Below the pieces are notes generated by a model. The model had not been told where the DNA came from. It worked only from the letters and a program-made list of their open reading frames with translations, and did not search any database. Shown piece by piece: positions 54,876-64,000 of a DNA stretch of 64,000 nt; within the stretch, counting starts at the first letter, position 1, and each line of letters begins with the position of its first letter. Source of the stretch: Rhodobacterales bacterium (GTDB taxonomy: Bacteria; Pseudomonadota; Alphaproteobacteria; Rhodobacterales; Rhodobacteraceae); NCBI GenBank assembly GCA_002747035.1, contig PDRZ01000022.1, forward strand, positions 1 through 64,000. Direction: 5' to 3'. Position numbers and translations under genes: made by a program.

Positions 54876-57344
54876 CTACTGAACAGGCTCAAGCCGGGTC
54901 ACCCCAACCGATGCCGCCCGCGCCAAATCGGGGTCCAATGACATCGGAATATACTCGCCGCGCCGCCAAAGCTGCGCCATGTTGTCATAGTGGCGGGACA
55001 GGAAATGCCCCGATTGCCCGGTTGAGGTGATGAAAACCGAACTGTGCGGGTCGGCAAAGTCATAAACCCCCCGGTATCCTGCCCCGTGCACGTTGCGGAA
55101 CGGGTCCGGCCCGGTGCCCAGCGTCAGACCGCGTTGCAGGGTGTTGTCCCCACCAGACGTGGATTGGCGAATGTTCACGAAGTACCTGAGAAGACGCACA
55201 TTTCCCAGAACCGGGTGATCATGTGCCGCCTGATGCGCATCGCCCCAGCGCAAGGATTCCAGAGCCACCCCGTAGCGTTCATCGATCCAGATCAATGCGT
55301 CATCCAGAGCCGTGCGGGCGATGTCGGTACAGCTCTCTCTGGGCGAAGACTGGATCACGTCGCACCACACACCCGCCCCGGTGACATTGCGAAAAACCCG
55401 CTCGATGAATAGCGGTTCTACATGGGTAAATTCTTCCGCCAGCGGGCCAAGCTCATCGCGGATCAACCGCGCCTGAAGGGCGCGCATCCAGGCGGCATAG
55501 ATCAACGGCTCGGGCATGTGCTCGTTCATCTCACCATTCCAGTTTGCCAGCAATTCCAAGGCTTTCTGGCGTTGACGTTCGGGCGTGCCCTCCGGGGCGG
55601 GGGAGCCGGTGAACCACAGGTCGGCCCCCACCAGCGGCAAAAGCGAGCGTGCCGTGATGCTGACCGTATCCAGCTGGGCTTCGATGAAACTGTCCCGAGT
55701 ATGCACCTGACGGCTTTGCATCAGGCGTTGCCAGCGCGTCATGCGTTGCGTGTCCCCCCAGTCAAAGCTGACATGCAGCGGGAACGGGCGGTTAACCAAT
55801 TTGTTATTGGTATTGCCTACGATCCCTCCCTGTGGCGCGTCAAAGATGGGGTTTGCGCTATAAGGCGAGAGACCCTGCCACCGGTTCTGCGGCAACCATC
55901 CCCGCGTGGGCATCCGGCCCTGGCTGTCATGCCCCGCATCGCGCCGGGGCATGACCCCGATGGTTTTCATGGCAACGCCATGGTGATCCGCCAGAATCAG
56001 GTTTTGCGAAGGCGCAACAAACCCGGACCCGGCGGCGATCGCTTCGGTCACGTTATGGGACTGCATCACCCCGATCGCAGCGGACATGGAACTGTCGCGT
56101 TCTGAGGTGCCGGTCCAGGCCACACTGGCCACGTGTCCGGCCGGGGTAATCCGGCCCAGATTGGCGTGGGTCCCGGGCAAAACCGGGCCGTTATCGGTCC
56201 AGCGCAGGGTCAGCGTCACAGGTTCGCTTTCTGCGATCTTGATGATGGATTTGCGGGTTTTAAAAGGTTTGAACCCGTTCGGGGTGCGGTATTCCCCGGG
56301 GTTTTCCGGGTTCAACTCTTCCACATAGACATCCAGATCGTCCATGTAGGATGAGGCGACGCCCCAGCCAAGCCGGTCTGAACGTCCGCTCAGCACCACG
56401 GGCATCCCCGGGATTGTTCCGCCGATGACCCCGCCAGAGGCAAGTTCGAGCCGGGCCAGATACCAGATCGACGGCGCGCTCAACCCAAGATGCGGGTCAT
56501 TCGCCAGCAGGGTCCCGCCCGAGGCCGAACGCGTTTCAGCCGCCGCCCATGCCCCTGAAGCTCCGGCAAAGGCCCGCCGTTGAAAGGGCGAAAGAGGATG
56601 GGGTTTTGTTTCGGCGTAATTATTTTTATTCAATGTATTATGCGGCATAATTGATGCAAAATTCGGAAGCGCCGCAACCCCGGTTCCGGGGGCATCGGGC
56701 AGAATATCCGACAGCCGATCAGGGTTTGCCAGCGCAAGAGACGTCCGCGCTCGCAGCACCTCGGTTTCCAGATGCCCGGTCATCTGCAACGCCATCAGCT
56801 TGAGAATCGCAATCGAATCCGTGGGCCGCCACGCGGAAATCGGTGCGTTAAAGACAAAGAACTCGGGCGCGCCGCGGCCAAGCGAGGCTGTGTTGATTTC
56901 CTCAAGCCGGGCGTTGACCCCTTTGGAATACGCCTCCAGCGCGGCCCTTGTCCGGGCGTCCTGCGCGTCGACCGAGCTTTCGGCAAGGCGGTAAAGATCA
57001 AACCGCCGGATGGTGCTGTCTGTGGTCAGGGTGGCGGGACCAAACAATTCGGACAGCCGCCCCTGTGCAGTGCGGCGCAGGATCGTCATCTGCCACAACC
57101 GGTCCTGGGCATGGGCATAGCCCAGTCCGAAAAACACATCCGCATCGGATGCGCCGAACACATGGGGCACGTTGGCATTGTCGCGTACGATCTCAATCGG
57201 TGCTGAGATACCATGTGTTTTCAGTGTTTTATCGTAAGTCGGCAGGGAACGCGAGGCGAGATAATACACCAGCGACACGGCAATGACCGTGAGCACGAGA
57301 AACGCCGTGACGATCCGAACAAGCCATTGAAACACCGTAACCAT
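54876..57344 (-). CDS. Penicillin acylase-family N-terminal nucleophile hydrolase
   Basis: 822 residues with an N-terminal membrane anchor or signal (about 7-30). The precursor has an alpha region, a spacer and a beta region. The nucleophile after self-cleavage is probably Ser in FAGASGAWAAAE (about residue 260), where better-known members have G-S-N-x-W; TLLANDPHLGLSAPSIWY follows as in the family. Members cleave acyl side chains of beta-lactams, acyl-homoserine lactones or other amides in the periplasm. The substrate is not evident; a role against AHL signals is possible but unproven. Confidence 0.88.
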   Translation of the reverse strand: MVTVFQWLVRIVTAFLVLTVIAVSLVYYLASRSLPTYDKTLKTHGISAPIEIVRDNANVPHVFGASDADVFFGLGYAHAQDRLWQMTILRRTAQGRLSELFGPATLTTDSTIRRFDLYRLAESSVDAQDARTRAALEAYSKGVNARLEEINTASLGRGAPEFFVFNAPISAWRPTDSIAILKLMALQMTGHLETEVLRARTSLALANPDRLSDILPDAPGTGVAALPNFASIMPHNTLNKNNYAETKPHPLSPFQRRAFAGASGAWAAAETRSASGGTLLANDPHLGLSAPSIWYLARLELASGGVIGGTIPGMPVVLSGRSDRLGWGVASSYMDDLDVYVEELNPENPGEYRTPNGFKPFKTRKSIIKIAESEPVTLTLRWTDNGPVLPGTHANLGRITPAGHVASVAWTGTSERDSSMSAAIGVMQSHNVTEAIAAGSGFVAPSQNLILADHHGVAMKTIGVMPRRDAGHDSQGRMPTRGWLPQNRWQGLSPYSANPIFDAPQGGIVGNTNNKLVNRPFPLHVSFDWGDTQRMTRWQRLMQSRQVHTRDSFIEAQLDTVSITARSLLPLVGADLWFTGSPAPEGTPERQRQKALELLANWNGEMNEHMPEPLIYAAWMRALQARLIRDELGPLAEEFTHVEPLFIERVFRNVTGAGVWCDVIQSSPRESCTDIARTALDDALIWIDERYGVALESLRWGDAHQAAHDHPVLGNVRLLRYFVNIRQSTSGGDNTLQRGLTLGTGPDPFRNVHGAGYRGVYDFADPHSSVFITSTGQSGHFLSRHYDNMAQLWRRGEYIPMSLDPDLARAASVGVTRLEPVQ

Positions 57345-57508
57345 TTTATCTCCTGTCGGGGGCGACTCTGCCGTTCCCCTATACCCGTTTCAACTCTTGA
57401 AATCACGAGGCAGCGGCGTTTTTTTCCACTTGCCCTGATTTCCTGATACCGAATTTGCAGCAAAGGCTTTAGACAGATTTAAAACGATGGATTGCAAGGG
57501 GAAAGAGG

Positions 57509-58381
57509 ATGGCAAAACTGGCATTTCTGGGTTTGGGCGTTATGGGATATCCGATGGCGGGGCACCTGGCCGCAGCCGGGCACGACGTCACGGTTTATAA
57601 CCGCACAACGGTCAAGGCCGAGGCCTGGACGAAACAACATGGCGGAGGCTTTGCCGCAACCCCGCGCGACGCGGTGGCAGGGGCCGAAATGGTCATGGCC
57701 TGTGTGGGCAATGACGATGACCTGCGGTCTGTGTGCCTTGGTGAGGATGGTGCCTTTGCGGGGATGGGCCAGGGGACGCTGTTCGTGGATCATACCACGG
57801 TCTCGGCGGCAGTGACGCGCGATTTGCACGGGGCAGGGGCCGAGTCCGGGATCGGCTTTGTCGACGCGCCCGTATCCGGCGGTCAGGCTGGCGCGGAAAA
57901 CGCTGTACTTTCAATCATGTGCGGCGGATCACAGGCGGATTTTGACCAGGCAGAGCCGGTCATGCGGGCCTATGGCCGGTCGATCAAACGCCTTGGCGAA
58001 ACCGGCGCGGGGCAGTTGACCAAGATGGTCAACCAGATCTGTATCGCCGGGTTGGTTCAGGGCCTGTCCGAAGGGCTGCATTTCGCCGAGAAAGCCGGCC
58101 TTGATATCCGTGAGGTGGTCGACGTGATCCAGGGCGGCGCGGCCGGCAGCTGGCAGATGGTGAACCGCCACGAAACCATGGCCGACGATGCGTTCGAGCA
58201 TGGCTTTGCCGTGGATTGGATGCGCAAGGATCTGGGCATCTGTCTTGCCACGGCCAATGAAAACGGGGCGTCTCTGCCCGTGACCGCGCTGGTGGACCAG
58301 TTTTACAAGGATGTGCAGAAGCTGGGCGGGGGGCGTTGGGATACGTCGAGCCTTATCAAGCGGTTACGCGCCATGGATTAA
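57509..58381 (+). CDS. 3-hydroxyisobutyrate dehydrogenase-family oxidoreductase
   Basis: 290 residues: N-terminal Rossmann domain with AFLGLGVMGYPMAGHLAAAGHDV (GxGxxG at about 7-12) and NRT after the second strand, which favours NADP; substrate motif VDAPVSGGQAGAENAVL (about 118-134); catalytic Lys in GAGQLTKMVNQI (about 172). The C-terminal all-helical domain is complete. Related enzymes reduce or oxidise 3-hydroxyisobutyrate, tartronate semialdehyde or succinic semialdehyde. Start ATG 57509 after AAAGAGG. Confidence 0.9.
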   Translation: MAKLAFLGLGVMGYPMAGHLAAAGHDVTVYNRTTVKAEAWTKQHGGGFAATPRDAVAGAEMVMACVGNDDDLRSVCLGEDGAFAGMGQGTLFVDHTTVSAAVTRDLHGAGAESGIGFVDAPVSGGQAGAENAVLSIMCGGSQADFDQAEPVMRAYGRSIKRLGETGAGQLTKMVNQICIAGLVQGLSEGLHFAEKAGLDIREVVDVIQGGAAGSWQMVNRHETMADDAFEHGFAVDWMRKDLGICLATANENGASLPVTALVDQFYKDVQKLGGGRWDTSSLIKRLRAMD

Positions 58382-58438
58382 GCTCCCTTTGTGTTTGCTT
58401 TGTGGGGGCGTGGGGAGTTTTACGGAAGAGGAAAGGGG

Positions 58439-58774
58439 TTAGTGGGACGCGCTGTCAGAGAACAGCTGGATCACCACAATCCCGGTGATAATCAGCGTTA
58501 TGCCAAATACAGCAGGTAGGTCAAGCCGTTGTTGGAAAACAAGAAATCCGATCAGGGCAATAAAAACGATCCCCATTCCCGACCACAGGGCATATACCAC
58601 CCCCACAGGCATGGTTTTAAGCGTCAGGGATAACAACCAGAAGCTGATTCCGTAGGCGCTGATCACAAGCAGCGAAGGCCAGACGCGGGTGAACTGCTGG
58701 CTGGCCTGAAGCGCGCTTGTGCCAATGGTTTCGGCAACCACCGCGAGGATCAGGTAAACATAATGTGTGGGCAT
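58439..58774 (-). CDS. SMR-family multidrug/cation efflux protein
   Basis: 111 residues from ATG 58774. Four membrane helices with Glu in LAVVAETIGTSAL (about residue 14, the proton/substrate carboxylate of EmrE), PVGVVYALWSGMGIVFI (about 55-71, the GVVYAxW signature) and GITLIITGIVVIQLFS. It exports lipophilic cations or guanidinium-type compounds in exchange for protons. Only one SMR gene is present, so it should work as a homodimer. The longer frame upstream is repeat-derived, not coding. Confidence 0.92.
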   Translation of the reverse strand: MPTHYVYLILAVVAETIGTSALQASQQFTRVWPSLLVISAYGISFWLLSLTLKTMPVGVVYALWSGMGIVFIALIGFLVFQQRLDLPAVFGITLIITGIVVIQLFSDSASH

Positions 58775-58849
58775 TGTGTGGCTCTGGAGTTGCTTTGCCT
58801 GAAATTGAACGCCAAACCGGGGCGTTCGGCAATGCCAAAAGCGACAGGA

Positions 58850-58964
58850 TAAAGCGTTTCCAGTTATTGTTGGATCACAGCAATAGCGGGAAACGCTCAC
58901 ATCCCTACTGTGTTGTGCAACGTTTCCACATTACGCTGAGTCAACGTAATGCGAAAACGCTTTA
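58850..58964. repeat. Dispersed palindromic repeat, copy 4 (composite, inverted relative to copy 3)
   Basis: From left to right: unit B (GCGTTTCCAGTTATTG to GGGAAACGC, to about 58895), spacer ATCCCTACTGTGTTGTGCA (58901-58919), then unit A (GTTTCCACATTACGC to AAACGCTTTA). The spacer is nearly the reverse complement of that in copy 3. It lies upstream of the SMR gene and downstream of icd. Confidence 0.87.
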
Positions 58965-59056
58965 GGTAGCCAGAGCGGGTGTGCTGTCGTGCCTCGACAG
59001 GCACCCCTTGTTCCGGGATGAAAACGGATTTGTCCAGAGCGCCGTATCCAATTGAA

Positions 59057-59081
59057 AACGGGCCGGAAAACCCGGCCCGTT
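59057..59081 (-). terminator. Terminator of icd
   Basis: AACGGGCCGG (59057-59066) pairs with CCGGCCCGTT (59072-59081) over five bases. Reading leftward the stem is followed by TTCAATT. It lies 22 bases past the icd stop. Confidence 0.82.
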
Positions 59082-59102
59082 GCTTGTTCAATGGTGTTTG
59101 GC

Positions 59103-61319
59103 TTAACCGATGATCGCGTTCAGGGTGGTACTGGGGCGCATAACCTGGGCCAGCTTGGCTTCGTCACTGGTATAGTACCCGCCGGTATCTGCCGCGCCGC
59201 CCTGCGCCGCAGCCAGTTCGGCCACGATGGCGGCTTCGCCGTCTGCCAAGGCTTTGGCAACAGGGGCAAATTCGGCGGCCAGATCGGCGTCATCGGATTG
59301 TGCGGCCAAGGCTTCGGCCCAGTATCGGGCGAACCAGTAGTGGCTGTCGCGGTTGTCCGGCTCACCCACTTTGCGCGAGGGCGAACGGTTGAAATCCAGA
59401 ATGCCCTGGGTTGCGGCTTCGGCTGCGGCACCAAGTACGGCGGCCTTTGCGTTGCCTTTGACATCGGCCAGGAAGTTCAGGCTCTCTCCGAGGGCACAGA
59501 ATTCCCCCATCGAGTCCCAGCGCAGGTGGTTTTCAGCATGCAGCTGTTGCACGTGTTTGGGGGCCGAACCACCAGCACCGGTTTCAAACAGGCCACCGCC
59601 GTTCATCAGCTTGACGATCGACAGCATCTTGGCCGAGGTGCCCAGCTCCAGGATCGGGAACAGGTCGGTCAGATAGTCGCGCAGCACGTTGCCAGTGATC
59701 GCAATGCTGTCTTTGCCCGCTGTGATGGTGGCCAGCGATTGTGCCGTTGCTTCACGTGGGGCAAGAATCTGGAAAAGGTCCGCTTTTCCAGCGGCCTCCA
59801 GTGCGGGTTTCACGTATTTGATCAGCTGCGCATCGTGTCCGCGATTGGCGTCCAGCCAAAAGATCGCTTCTGAACCCGTCAGGCGCTGACGATCCAGAGC
59901 CAGTTCGATCCAGTTTTCGATCGGGGCCTTCTTCACGGTGCAGGCGCGCCAGATGTCTCCCGCTTCCACGTCATGCGAATGCAGGGTGTCCCCATTTGCG
60001 AGCACAACGCGGATTGTCCCGTCGGCGGGGGCTTCGAAGGTGGTGGGGTGGGAGCCGTATTCTTCGGCTTTTTGCGCCATCAGGCCAACATTCGCCACCG
60101 ACCCGGCGGTGGTGACATCCAGCGCGCCGTTGGCTTTGAAGAAGTTGATGGTTTCGTCATAAACGCTGGCATAGCACCGGTCGGGGATCACACAGTTGGT
60201 GTCGCCCTTGGCCCCGGTTTCATCCCAGCCCTTGCCGCCCGCGCGGATCACGGCGGGCATCGAGGCGTCGATAATCACATCCGAGGGCACGTGCAGGTTG
60301 GTGATGCCCTTGTCGCTGTCGACCATATACATGGAGGGGCGGTTCAGCGCCTCGATTTCGGCTTTGATCTCGGCAGCATTGTCCAGCGTGTCAATCGCGG
60401 CCAGTACATCGCCCAGACCCGAGTTGGACGAGCCTCCGGCGGCGGTAATCGCGTCGCCATGCTTATCCCAGACCGGTCCCAGCCACGCCTTGACCGCGTG
60501 GCCAAAGATGATCGGGTCGCTGACCTTCATCATGGTCGCTTTCATGTGAAGCGAAAACATCGTGCCGTCCGCAATGGTGTCTTCGATGGCACCCTCCAGG
60601 AACGCGCCAAGCGCCTTGGCCGACATGAAGGTCGCGTCGGCAATGGTGCCGGCCTCCAGGGGCCAGCGGTCTTTCAACACTGCGACCGTTCCGTCCCTGG
60701 CGACAAACTCAATTTTCGCGTCACCGGCCTGGTCTTCGGTGATGGTGGCCGACACTTCGTTGGCATAAAAATCGTTGCCGGGCATGGACGACACTTTGGT
60801 TTTGCTGTCCGACACCCAGGCACCCATGGAATGGGGATTTTTTTGCGCATAGTTCTTGACCGCGCGGGCCGAACGGCGGTCTGAATTGCCTTCGCGCAGA
60901 ACCGGGTTCACGGCCGAGCCCTTGATCGCGTCATATTTGGCGCGCACGGCTTTTTCTTCGTCCGATGCGGGGGCTTCGGGGTAGTCGGGCAGGGCATAGC
61001 CCAAGCCCTGAAGCTCTTCGATGGCCGCGACCAACTGGGGGACCGAGGCCGAGATGTTGGGCAGCTTGATGACGTTGGCATCGGCCGTTTTCACCAGTTT
61101 GCCAAGTTCGGCCAGGTCGTCGGCGATGCGCTGTTCTTTCTTGAGGTATTCGGGGAAGGCCGACAGGATACGGCCAGCCAGCGAGATATCCCTGGTGCCA
61201 ACGGTGATATTGGCAGCAGCGGCGAATTTCTGAATGATCGGCAGGAACGATGCGCTGGCAAGCTCGGGCGCTTCGTCGACCTTGGTGTAGATGATGTCCG
61301 GGTTGGATGTGTTGGCCAT
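59103..61319 (-). CDS. icd: NADP-dependent isocitrate dehydrogenase, monomeric type
   Basis: 738 residues from ATG 61319, preceded by AGAGGG. The length and sequence ([30 protein letters not shown] at the N-terminus by position; [31 protein letters not shown]-type segment [16 protein letters not shown]) identify the monomeric family, about 740 residues, rather than the 45-kDa dimeric enzyme. It converts isocitrate to 2-oxoglutarate in the TCA cycle, producing NADPH. A strong terminator follows. Confidence 0.96.
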   Translation of the reverse strand: MANTSNPDIIYTKVDEAPELASASFLPIIQKFAAAANITVGTRDISLAGRILSAFPEYLKKEQRIADDLAELGKLVKTADANVIKLPNISASVPQLVAAIEELQGLGYALPDYPEAPASDEEKAVRAKYDAIKGSAVNPVLREGNSDRRSARAVKNYAQKNPHSMGAWVSDSKTKVSSMPGNDFYANEVSATITEDQAGDAKIEFVARDGTVAVLKDRWPLEAGTIADATFMSAKALGAFLEGAIEDTIADGTMFSLHMKATMMKVSDPIIFGHAVKAWLGPVWDKHGDAITAAGGSSNSGLGDVLAAIDTLDNAAEIKAEIEALNRPSMYMVDSDKGITNLHVPSDVIIDASMPAVIRAGGKGWDETGAKGDTNCVIPDRCYASVYDETINFFKANGALDVTTAGSVANVGLMAQKAEEYGSHPTTFEAPADGTIRVVLANGDTLHSHDVEAGDIWRACTVKKAPIENWIELALDRQRLTGSEAIFWLDANRGHDAQLIKYVKPALEAAGKADLFQILAPREATAQSLATITAGKDSIAITGNVLRDYLTDLFPILELGTSAKMLSIVKLMNGGGLFETGAGGSAPKHVQQLHAENHLRWDSMGEFCALGESLNFLADVKGNAKAAVLGAAAEAATQGILDFNRSPSRKVGEPDNRDSHYWFARYWAEALAAQSDDADLAAEFAPVAKALADGEAAIVAELAAAQGGAADTGGYYTSDEAKLAQVMRPSTTLNAIIG

Positions 61320-61512
61320 GAGTGATCCCTCTTCGGCTTGCAATTCAACTTCTTCTTGGGCGCCCTATAGCGCGTTTCAGAGGGAAATGGAAGATGGTAT
61401 GCGAAGGTATACGGTTTTCATTTGAGGTGTTTCGACGCAACTCCGGGACATTGCCAAACCCTGCCGGTTGGCGCACAACCAAGGCCCGGGATCAAGACGA
61501 CCAGAAGGCACC

Positions 61513-62136
61513 ATGGAACCGCTCAATTTTATCCGTACATCCGTGATGATCGAACGCTCGGTTTCGATTGAAGCGCCTGTGCGGCTGGAGGACAACGTGG
61601 TGTTAAAGAGGGTGAGCCGGATTGGACGCTATTCCTATATGAATCATGGCAGCAGCCTGGGGGCTCATTGTACGCTGGGGCGGTTCTGTTCCGTTGCCCG
61701 GAATGTCCAGATAGGGGCCATGGATCACCCGACCAGCTTCTTGTCGACACATCCGTTCCAGTATCTTGACTATCATTTCAAACGGGTGCCGGGGTATCGC
61801 GATGCGGTGCGGGTGCCGTTTGACCGGGGCGACCCCACGGTGATTGGCAACGACGTCTGGATCGGGACCAACGCGGTGATTATGCGGGGCGTCACAGTGG
61901 GGGACGGGGCCATCATCGCCGCCAATGCCTTTGTTGACGCCGATGTGGCACCCTATCAAATCGTTGGGGGACTGCCTGCGAAACCGATCCGGCCGCGGTT
62001 TGATGAGACCACGATTGTACGGTTGCTTGCGGTGCGTTGGTGGGATCTGGACTACAGCCAGATTGCAACCCTGCCTTTTGATGACATCCACGCGGCGTTG
62101 GACCGGTTGGAAGACATCCGCACAGCCGGGGCGTAA
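61513..62136 (+). CDS. Hexapeptide-repeat acyltransferase (CatB/xenobiotic type)
   Basis: 207 residues from ATG 61513 (AGAAGG upstream). Left-handed beta-helix repeats from about 15 to 155, with the loop HPTSFLSTHPFQY and catalytic His near residue 78, and GNDVWIGTNAVIMRGVTVGDGAIIAANAFV, the acetyl-CoA-binding coil typical of CatB-like O-acetyltransferases. Substrate may be a sugar or antibiotic; the class includes chloramphenicol and streptogramin acetyltransferases, but most chromosomal members modify cell-surface sugars. Confidence 0.87.
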   Translation: MEPLNFIRTSVMIERSVSIEAPVRLEDNVVLKRVSRIGRYSYMNHGSSLGAHCTLGRFCSVARNVQIGAMDHPTSFLSTHPFQYLDYHFKRVPGYRDAVRVPFDRGDPTVIGNDVWIGTNAVIMRGVTVGDGAIIAANAFVDADVAPYQIVGGLPAKPIRPRFDETTIVRLLAVRWWDLDYSQIATLPFDDIHAALDRLEDIRTAGA

Positions 62137-62140
62137 CCTG

Positions 62141-63343
62141 CTACCCCCACGCCTCGACCTGTTTAAGCCAGAGCATCAACAGAACGGCCACGCAGGACAA
62201 CCCACATATCCCAATGGCAAGGGGCAGGGGAGTTCCATCAAAGGCCAGGCCCAGAGGGATGGCAAATACCATGGCCACCACGGTTGCAGTCCCGGCGATC
62301 ATCGATGCCGCCAGCCCGGCAATATGGCCCAACGGCTCCATTCCCATGGCGTTGAGATTGCCAAGGGTCATGCCCACCATGAAGAACACCGAAGTCTGCC
62401 AGAACACAAACAGGCCAAACCGCAAATCCATTCCAAGCCCGGCGTTTTCCCACAGGATCACCGCTGCCGAAATGACGAGTTGCGAAAACAGGGCCGCTGT
62501 CACCAGCCGCCGCATTCCCAGCCGGACCACAAGCATGGCGTTGATCACGCTGGCCGTGCCCGAGATCACGGCCACCAGCCCGAACCAAAGGTGAAAGCTT
62601 TCCCCGCGCCCAAAGGACTGGTCATAGACGGGTTGGACGCTGGACAGCATTCCAAACAGGATAGCATAGCACAGCGTCTGTACCGAGATTGAAATCCGAA
62701 CGCTTGGAATGCGCATCATTTCAAGCAGGGCGTTCCGAATTTTTGAGGCCTGGAACGGACGGCGCGCCGCGCGGGGCAGGGTTTCGGGTTGGCGTAGCCC
62801 CATCCAAAGCGCGCCAACCAGAGCAAACAGAATGAAGGCGATGAACACACTGCGCCACCCGGAAAAGTCGATGATCAGCGCCCCCATGGCCGGAGCAATG
62901 GCGGGAACCAGGGTGAAGATCAGCATGACGATGGACATCAGCCGGGCCATCTCGCGCCCTTCATACATGTCTCGGATGATGGCCATGGACACAATCCGTG
63001 GCCCGGCGATCCCCAGCCCCTGAATGACGCGGGCCAGCAACACAAGTTCAAGCGTCGGCGCAAACCAGGCCAAAGCCGCCGCCGCGATGTAGACCGTTGC
63101 GCCCCACAGGATCACCGGCTTACGCCCGAACGTATCGCTGAGCGGTCCGGCAACAAAGGTGCCAAGCCCCATGCCAATGACAAAGGAGGTGAGTATCAAC
63201 TGCGCGCGATTGGGATCGGCGGGCGACAGTTCGGCCCCGATTTCGGGCAGGGCAGGCAGCATCGAGTCGATGGAAAACGCAATAGTTGAAAACATCATCG
63301 CCATCAGCGCGACGAACTCGGCATAGGACAAACGATTGGGCAT
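62141..63343 (-). CDS. Bcr/CflA-type MFS drug exporter
   Basis: 400 residues from ATG 63343 (AAAGG upstream). Twelve membrane helices; motif A-like GPLSDTFGRKPVILWG after helix 2 (about 65-80) and AVIIxRM-type LLARVIQGLGIAGPRIVSMAIIRDMYEG (about 102-129), both typical of the Bcr/CflA group. It uses the proton gradient to export drugs or metabolites. It is convergent with the acyltransferase gene, whose stop is four bases away. Confidence 0.9.
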   Translation of the reverse strand: MPNRLSYAEFVALMAMMFSTIAFSIDSMLPALPEIGAELSPADPNRAQLILTSFVIGMGLGTFVAGPLSDTFGRKPVILWGATVYIAAAALAWFAPTLELVLLARVIQGLGIAGPRIVSMAIIRDMYEGREMARLMSIVMLIFTLVPAIAPAMGALIIDFSGWRSVFIAFILFALVGALWMGLRQPETLPRAARRPFQASKIRNALLEMMRIPSVRISISVQTLCYAILFGMLSSVQPVYDQSFGRGESFHLWFGLVAVISGTASVINAMLVVRLGMRRLVTAALFSQLVISAAVILWENAGLGMDLRFGLFVFWQTSVFFMVGMTLGNLNAMGMEPLGHIAGLAASMIAGTATVVAMVFAIPLGLAFDGTPLPLAIGICGLSCVAVLLMLWLKQVEAWG

Positions 63344-63455
63344 CTGATTACCTTTGATCAACAGGATCAGCCCCCAATATCAGCAGAGTTAGCGCGCGCA
63401 ATCGAAAACCATGTGCACAGACGCACAGTCGCGGGTACAACCCGTTTGTGTGGGG

Positions 63456-63872
63456 TCAGGGTTCAGGATCCTGATCCAGATTGGCCACCGCCTCGTAGTC
63501 TTCGGCGGGCTTTGTGGGCTCGCCGTGATGATGATGGTGATGGTGGTGATGATGTTTGTGTTTGCCCTGTTTATGGGCCAGCCGGGCGATCAACCAATCC
63601 TCGTGGTCCTGGCGTTTTCGCACCATGTAGGTGCCAAATTCGTGGATTGCGATGGCAAAAATGCCAAGGCCGAGAAAGATGAATATCGTTGTGAACACCT
63701 TGCCGATTGCCGTGGCGGGGACAAGGCTCCCGTATCCTACTGTCGATAGGGTGACGACGGAAAAGAAATAAGCGTCAACCCAGTTCCACCCTTCCACATA
63801 GTGGAAGAACACCGTGCCGAAGGCGATGATGCTCAACAACAAGGTGGCGATGATGCGGGGCGATATGTTCAT
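63456..63872 (-). CDS. Two-helix potassium channel with a poly-His tail
   Basis: 138 residues. Two membrane helices (about 8-26 and 57-80) flank a pore loop with the selectivity filter TLSTVGYGSLVP (TVGYG, about 43-47), the core of a K+ channel. No RCK or cyclic-nucleotide domain follows; instead the C-terminal cytoplasmic tail contains HK followed by ten His residues, encoded by mixed CAT and CAC codons. Its ATG overlaps the stop of the upstream DsbA-family gene. The His tract could bind Ni2+ or Zn2+; that is inferred. Confidence 0.88.
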   Translation of the reverse strand: MNISPRIIATLLLSIIAFGTVFFHYVEGWNWVDAYFFSVVTLSTVGYGSLVPATAIGKVFTTIFIFLGLGIFAIAIHEFGTYMVRKRQDHEDWLIARLAHKQGKHKHHHHHHHHHHGEPTKPAEDYEAVANLDQDPEP

Positions 63873-64000
63873 GCCTTGGCGCGCCCTTCCGGCTGCTCTT
63901 GGCCTGCGGGAGCGAGCTGGGCCGTGACTTCATCAATGACTTTCATCCAGAGCTCGGCTGGTTGCGCTCCGGGGACGGCATGGCGGCTGTCCACGATGAA
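63869..64000 (-). CDS. DsbA-family (FrnE-like) oxidoreductase, C-terminal fragment
   Basis: The last 43 codons of a gene that begins beyond the right edge. FIVDSRHAVPGAQPAELWMKVIDE matches the C-terminal end of FrnE/2-hydroxychromene-isomerase-like DsbA proteins (typically F-x-V-x-x-x-Y-x-V-S-G-A-Q-P). The stop TGA overlaps the channel gene ATG (ATGA), so the two are co-translated. The CxxC part is outside the window. Confidence 0.75.
   Translation of the reverse strand, partial: FIVDSRHAVPGAQPAELWMKVIDEVTAQLAPAGQEQPEGRAKA

Noticed and set aside
63525-63554. CAT/CAC run as a simple trinucleotide microsatellite
   Set aside because: Codons are mixed in no regular order, so it is not a pure repeat; it is treated as a coding feature of the channel.
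1-64000. CRISPR array, rRNA operon or prophage structural genes
   Set aside because: No regularly spaced direct repeats, rRNA-like sequence or phage structural proteins were seen anywhere in the window.

Overview
The window reads as chromosomal DNA of an alphaproteobacterium of the order Rhodobacterales, probably the Roseobacter group. Evidence: GC-rich coding with alphaproteobacterial gene orders (dusB/nifR3-ntrB-ntrC-ntrY-ntrX; trkA-trkH-hfq-hflX; ispDF-pgpA-cinA), an NtrC without the sigma-54 contact motif as described for Rhodobacter capsulatus, long PstC and PstA proteins, and a monomeric isocitrate dehydrogenase. No species is claimed.

Layout. 1-2003 is the end of an integrated element: an IS3-type transposase start at the left edge, a small HTH (excisionase-like) gene overlapping a tyrosine recombinase, then the 3' end of tRNA-Ser(CGA). 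2158-3920 holds a tandem pair of exported DUF2059-like proteins. 3921-11062 is the phosphate regulon: a long structured intergenic region with Pho boxes, then pstSCAB-phoU-phoB. 11302-13542 is a LysR regulator divergent from glutaryl-CoA dehydrogenase. 13803-16367 is a divergent MepK-like endopeptidase / L,D-transpeptidase pair. 16398-19066 is lpxD with a dedicated acyl carrier protein and ketosynthase. 19249-22999 holds an amidase, a DUF2189 membrane protein, an XRE regulator and a small OB-like protein.

23073-25560 is ilvIH, transcribed leftward and preceded by an attenuator. Its 15-residue leader peptide carries Leu-Val-Val-Ile-Val codons, and an anti-terminator and a terminator follow. 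25828-37758 holds an Old Yellow Enzyme-type Fe-S flavoprotein, the N-end-rule transferase bpt, RDD, DUF2852 and YbaK proteins, glnE, rsgA, hpt, a RatA/COQ10-like protein and an MmgE/PrpD protein. 37807-48724 is mainly nitrogen control and isoprenoid/lipid housekeeping: amt, cinA-pgpA-ispDF, dusB-ntrBC and ntrYX. A decayed gene with an in-frame stop follows. 49151-54569 has a lipoprotein and trkA-trkH-hfq-hflX. 54876-64000 has a penicillin-acylase-family hydrolase, a 3-hydroxyisobutyrate-dehydrogenase-like enzyme, an SMR transporter, icd, a hexapeptide acyltransferase, a Bcr/CflA exporter, a two-helix K+ channel with a His-rich tail and the end of a DsbA-family gene.

Functional links: phosphate uptake and its regulator lie in one run. 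Nitrogen status is handled by glnE, amt, ntrBC and ntrYX. The ilvIH leader couples expression to charged branched-chain tRNAs. A family of palindromic repeats (arms like TTAAAGCGTTTCC) sits in four intergenic regions, twice as a composite element in opposite orientations. The most unusual non-coding signals are the ilv attenuator, this repeat family, and the 890-base region before pstS with several strong inverted repeats.
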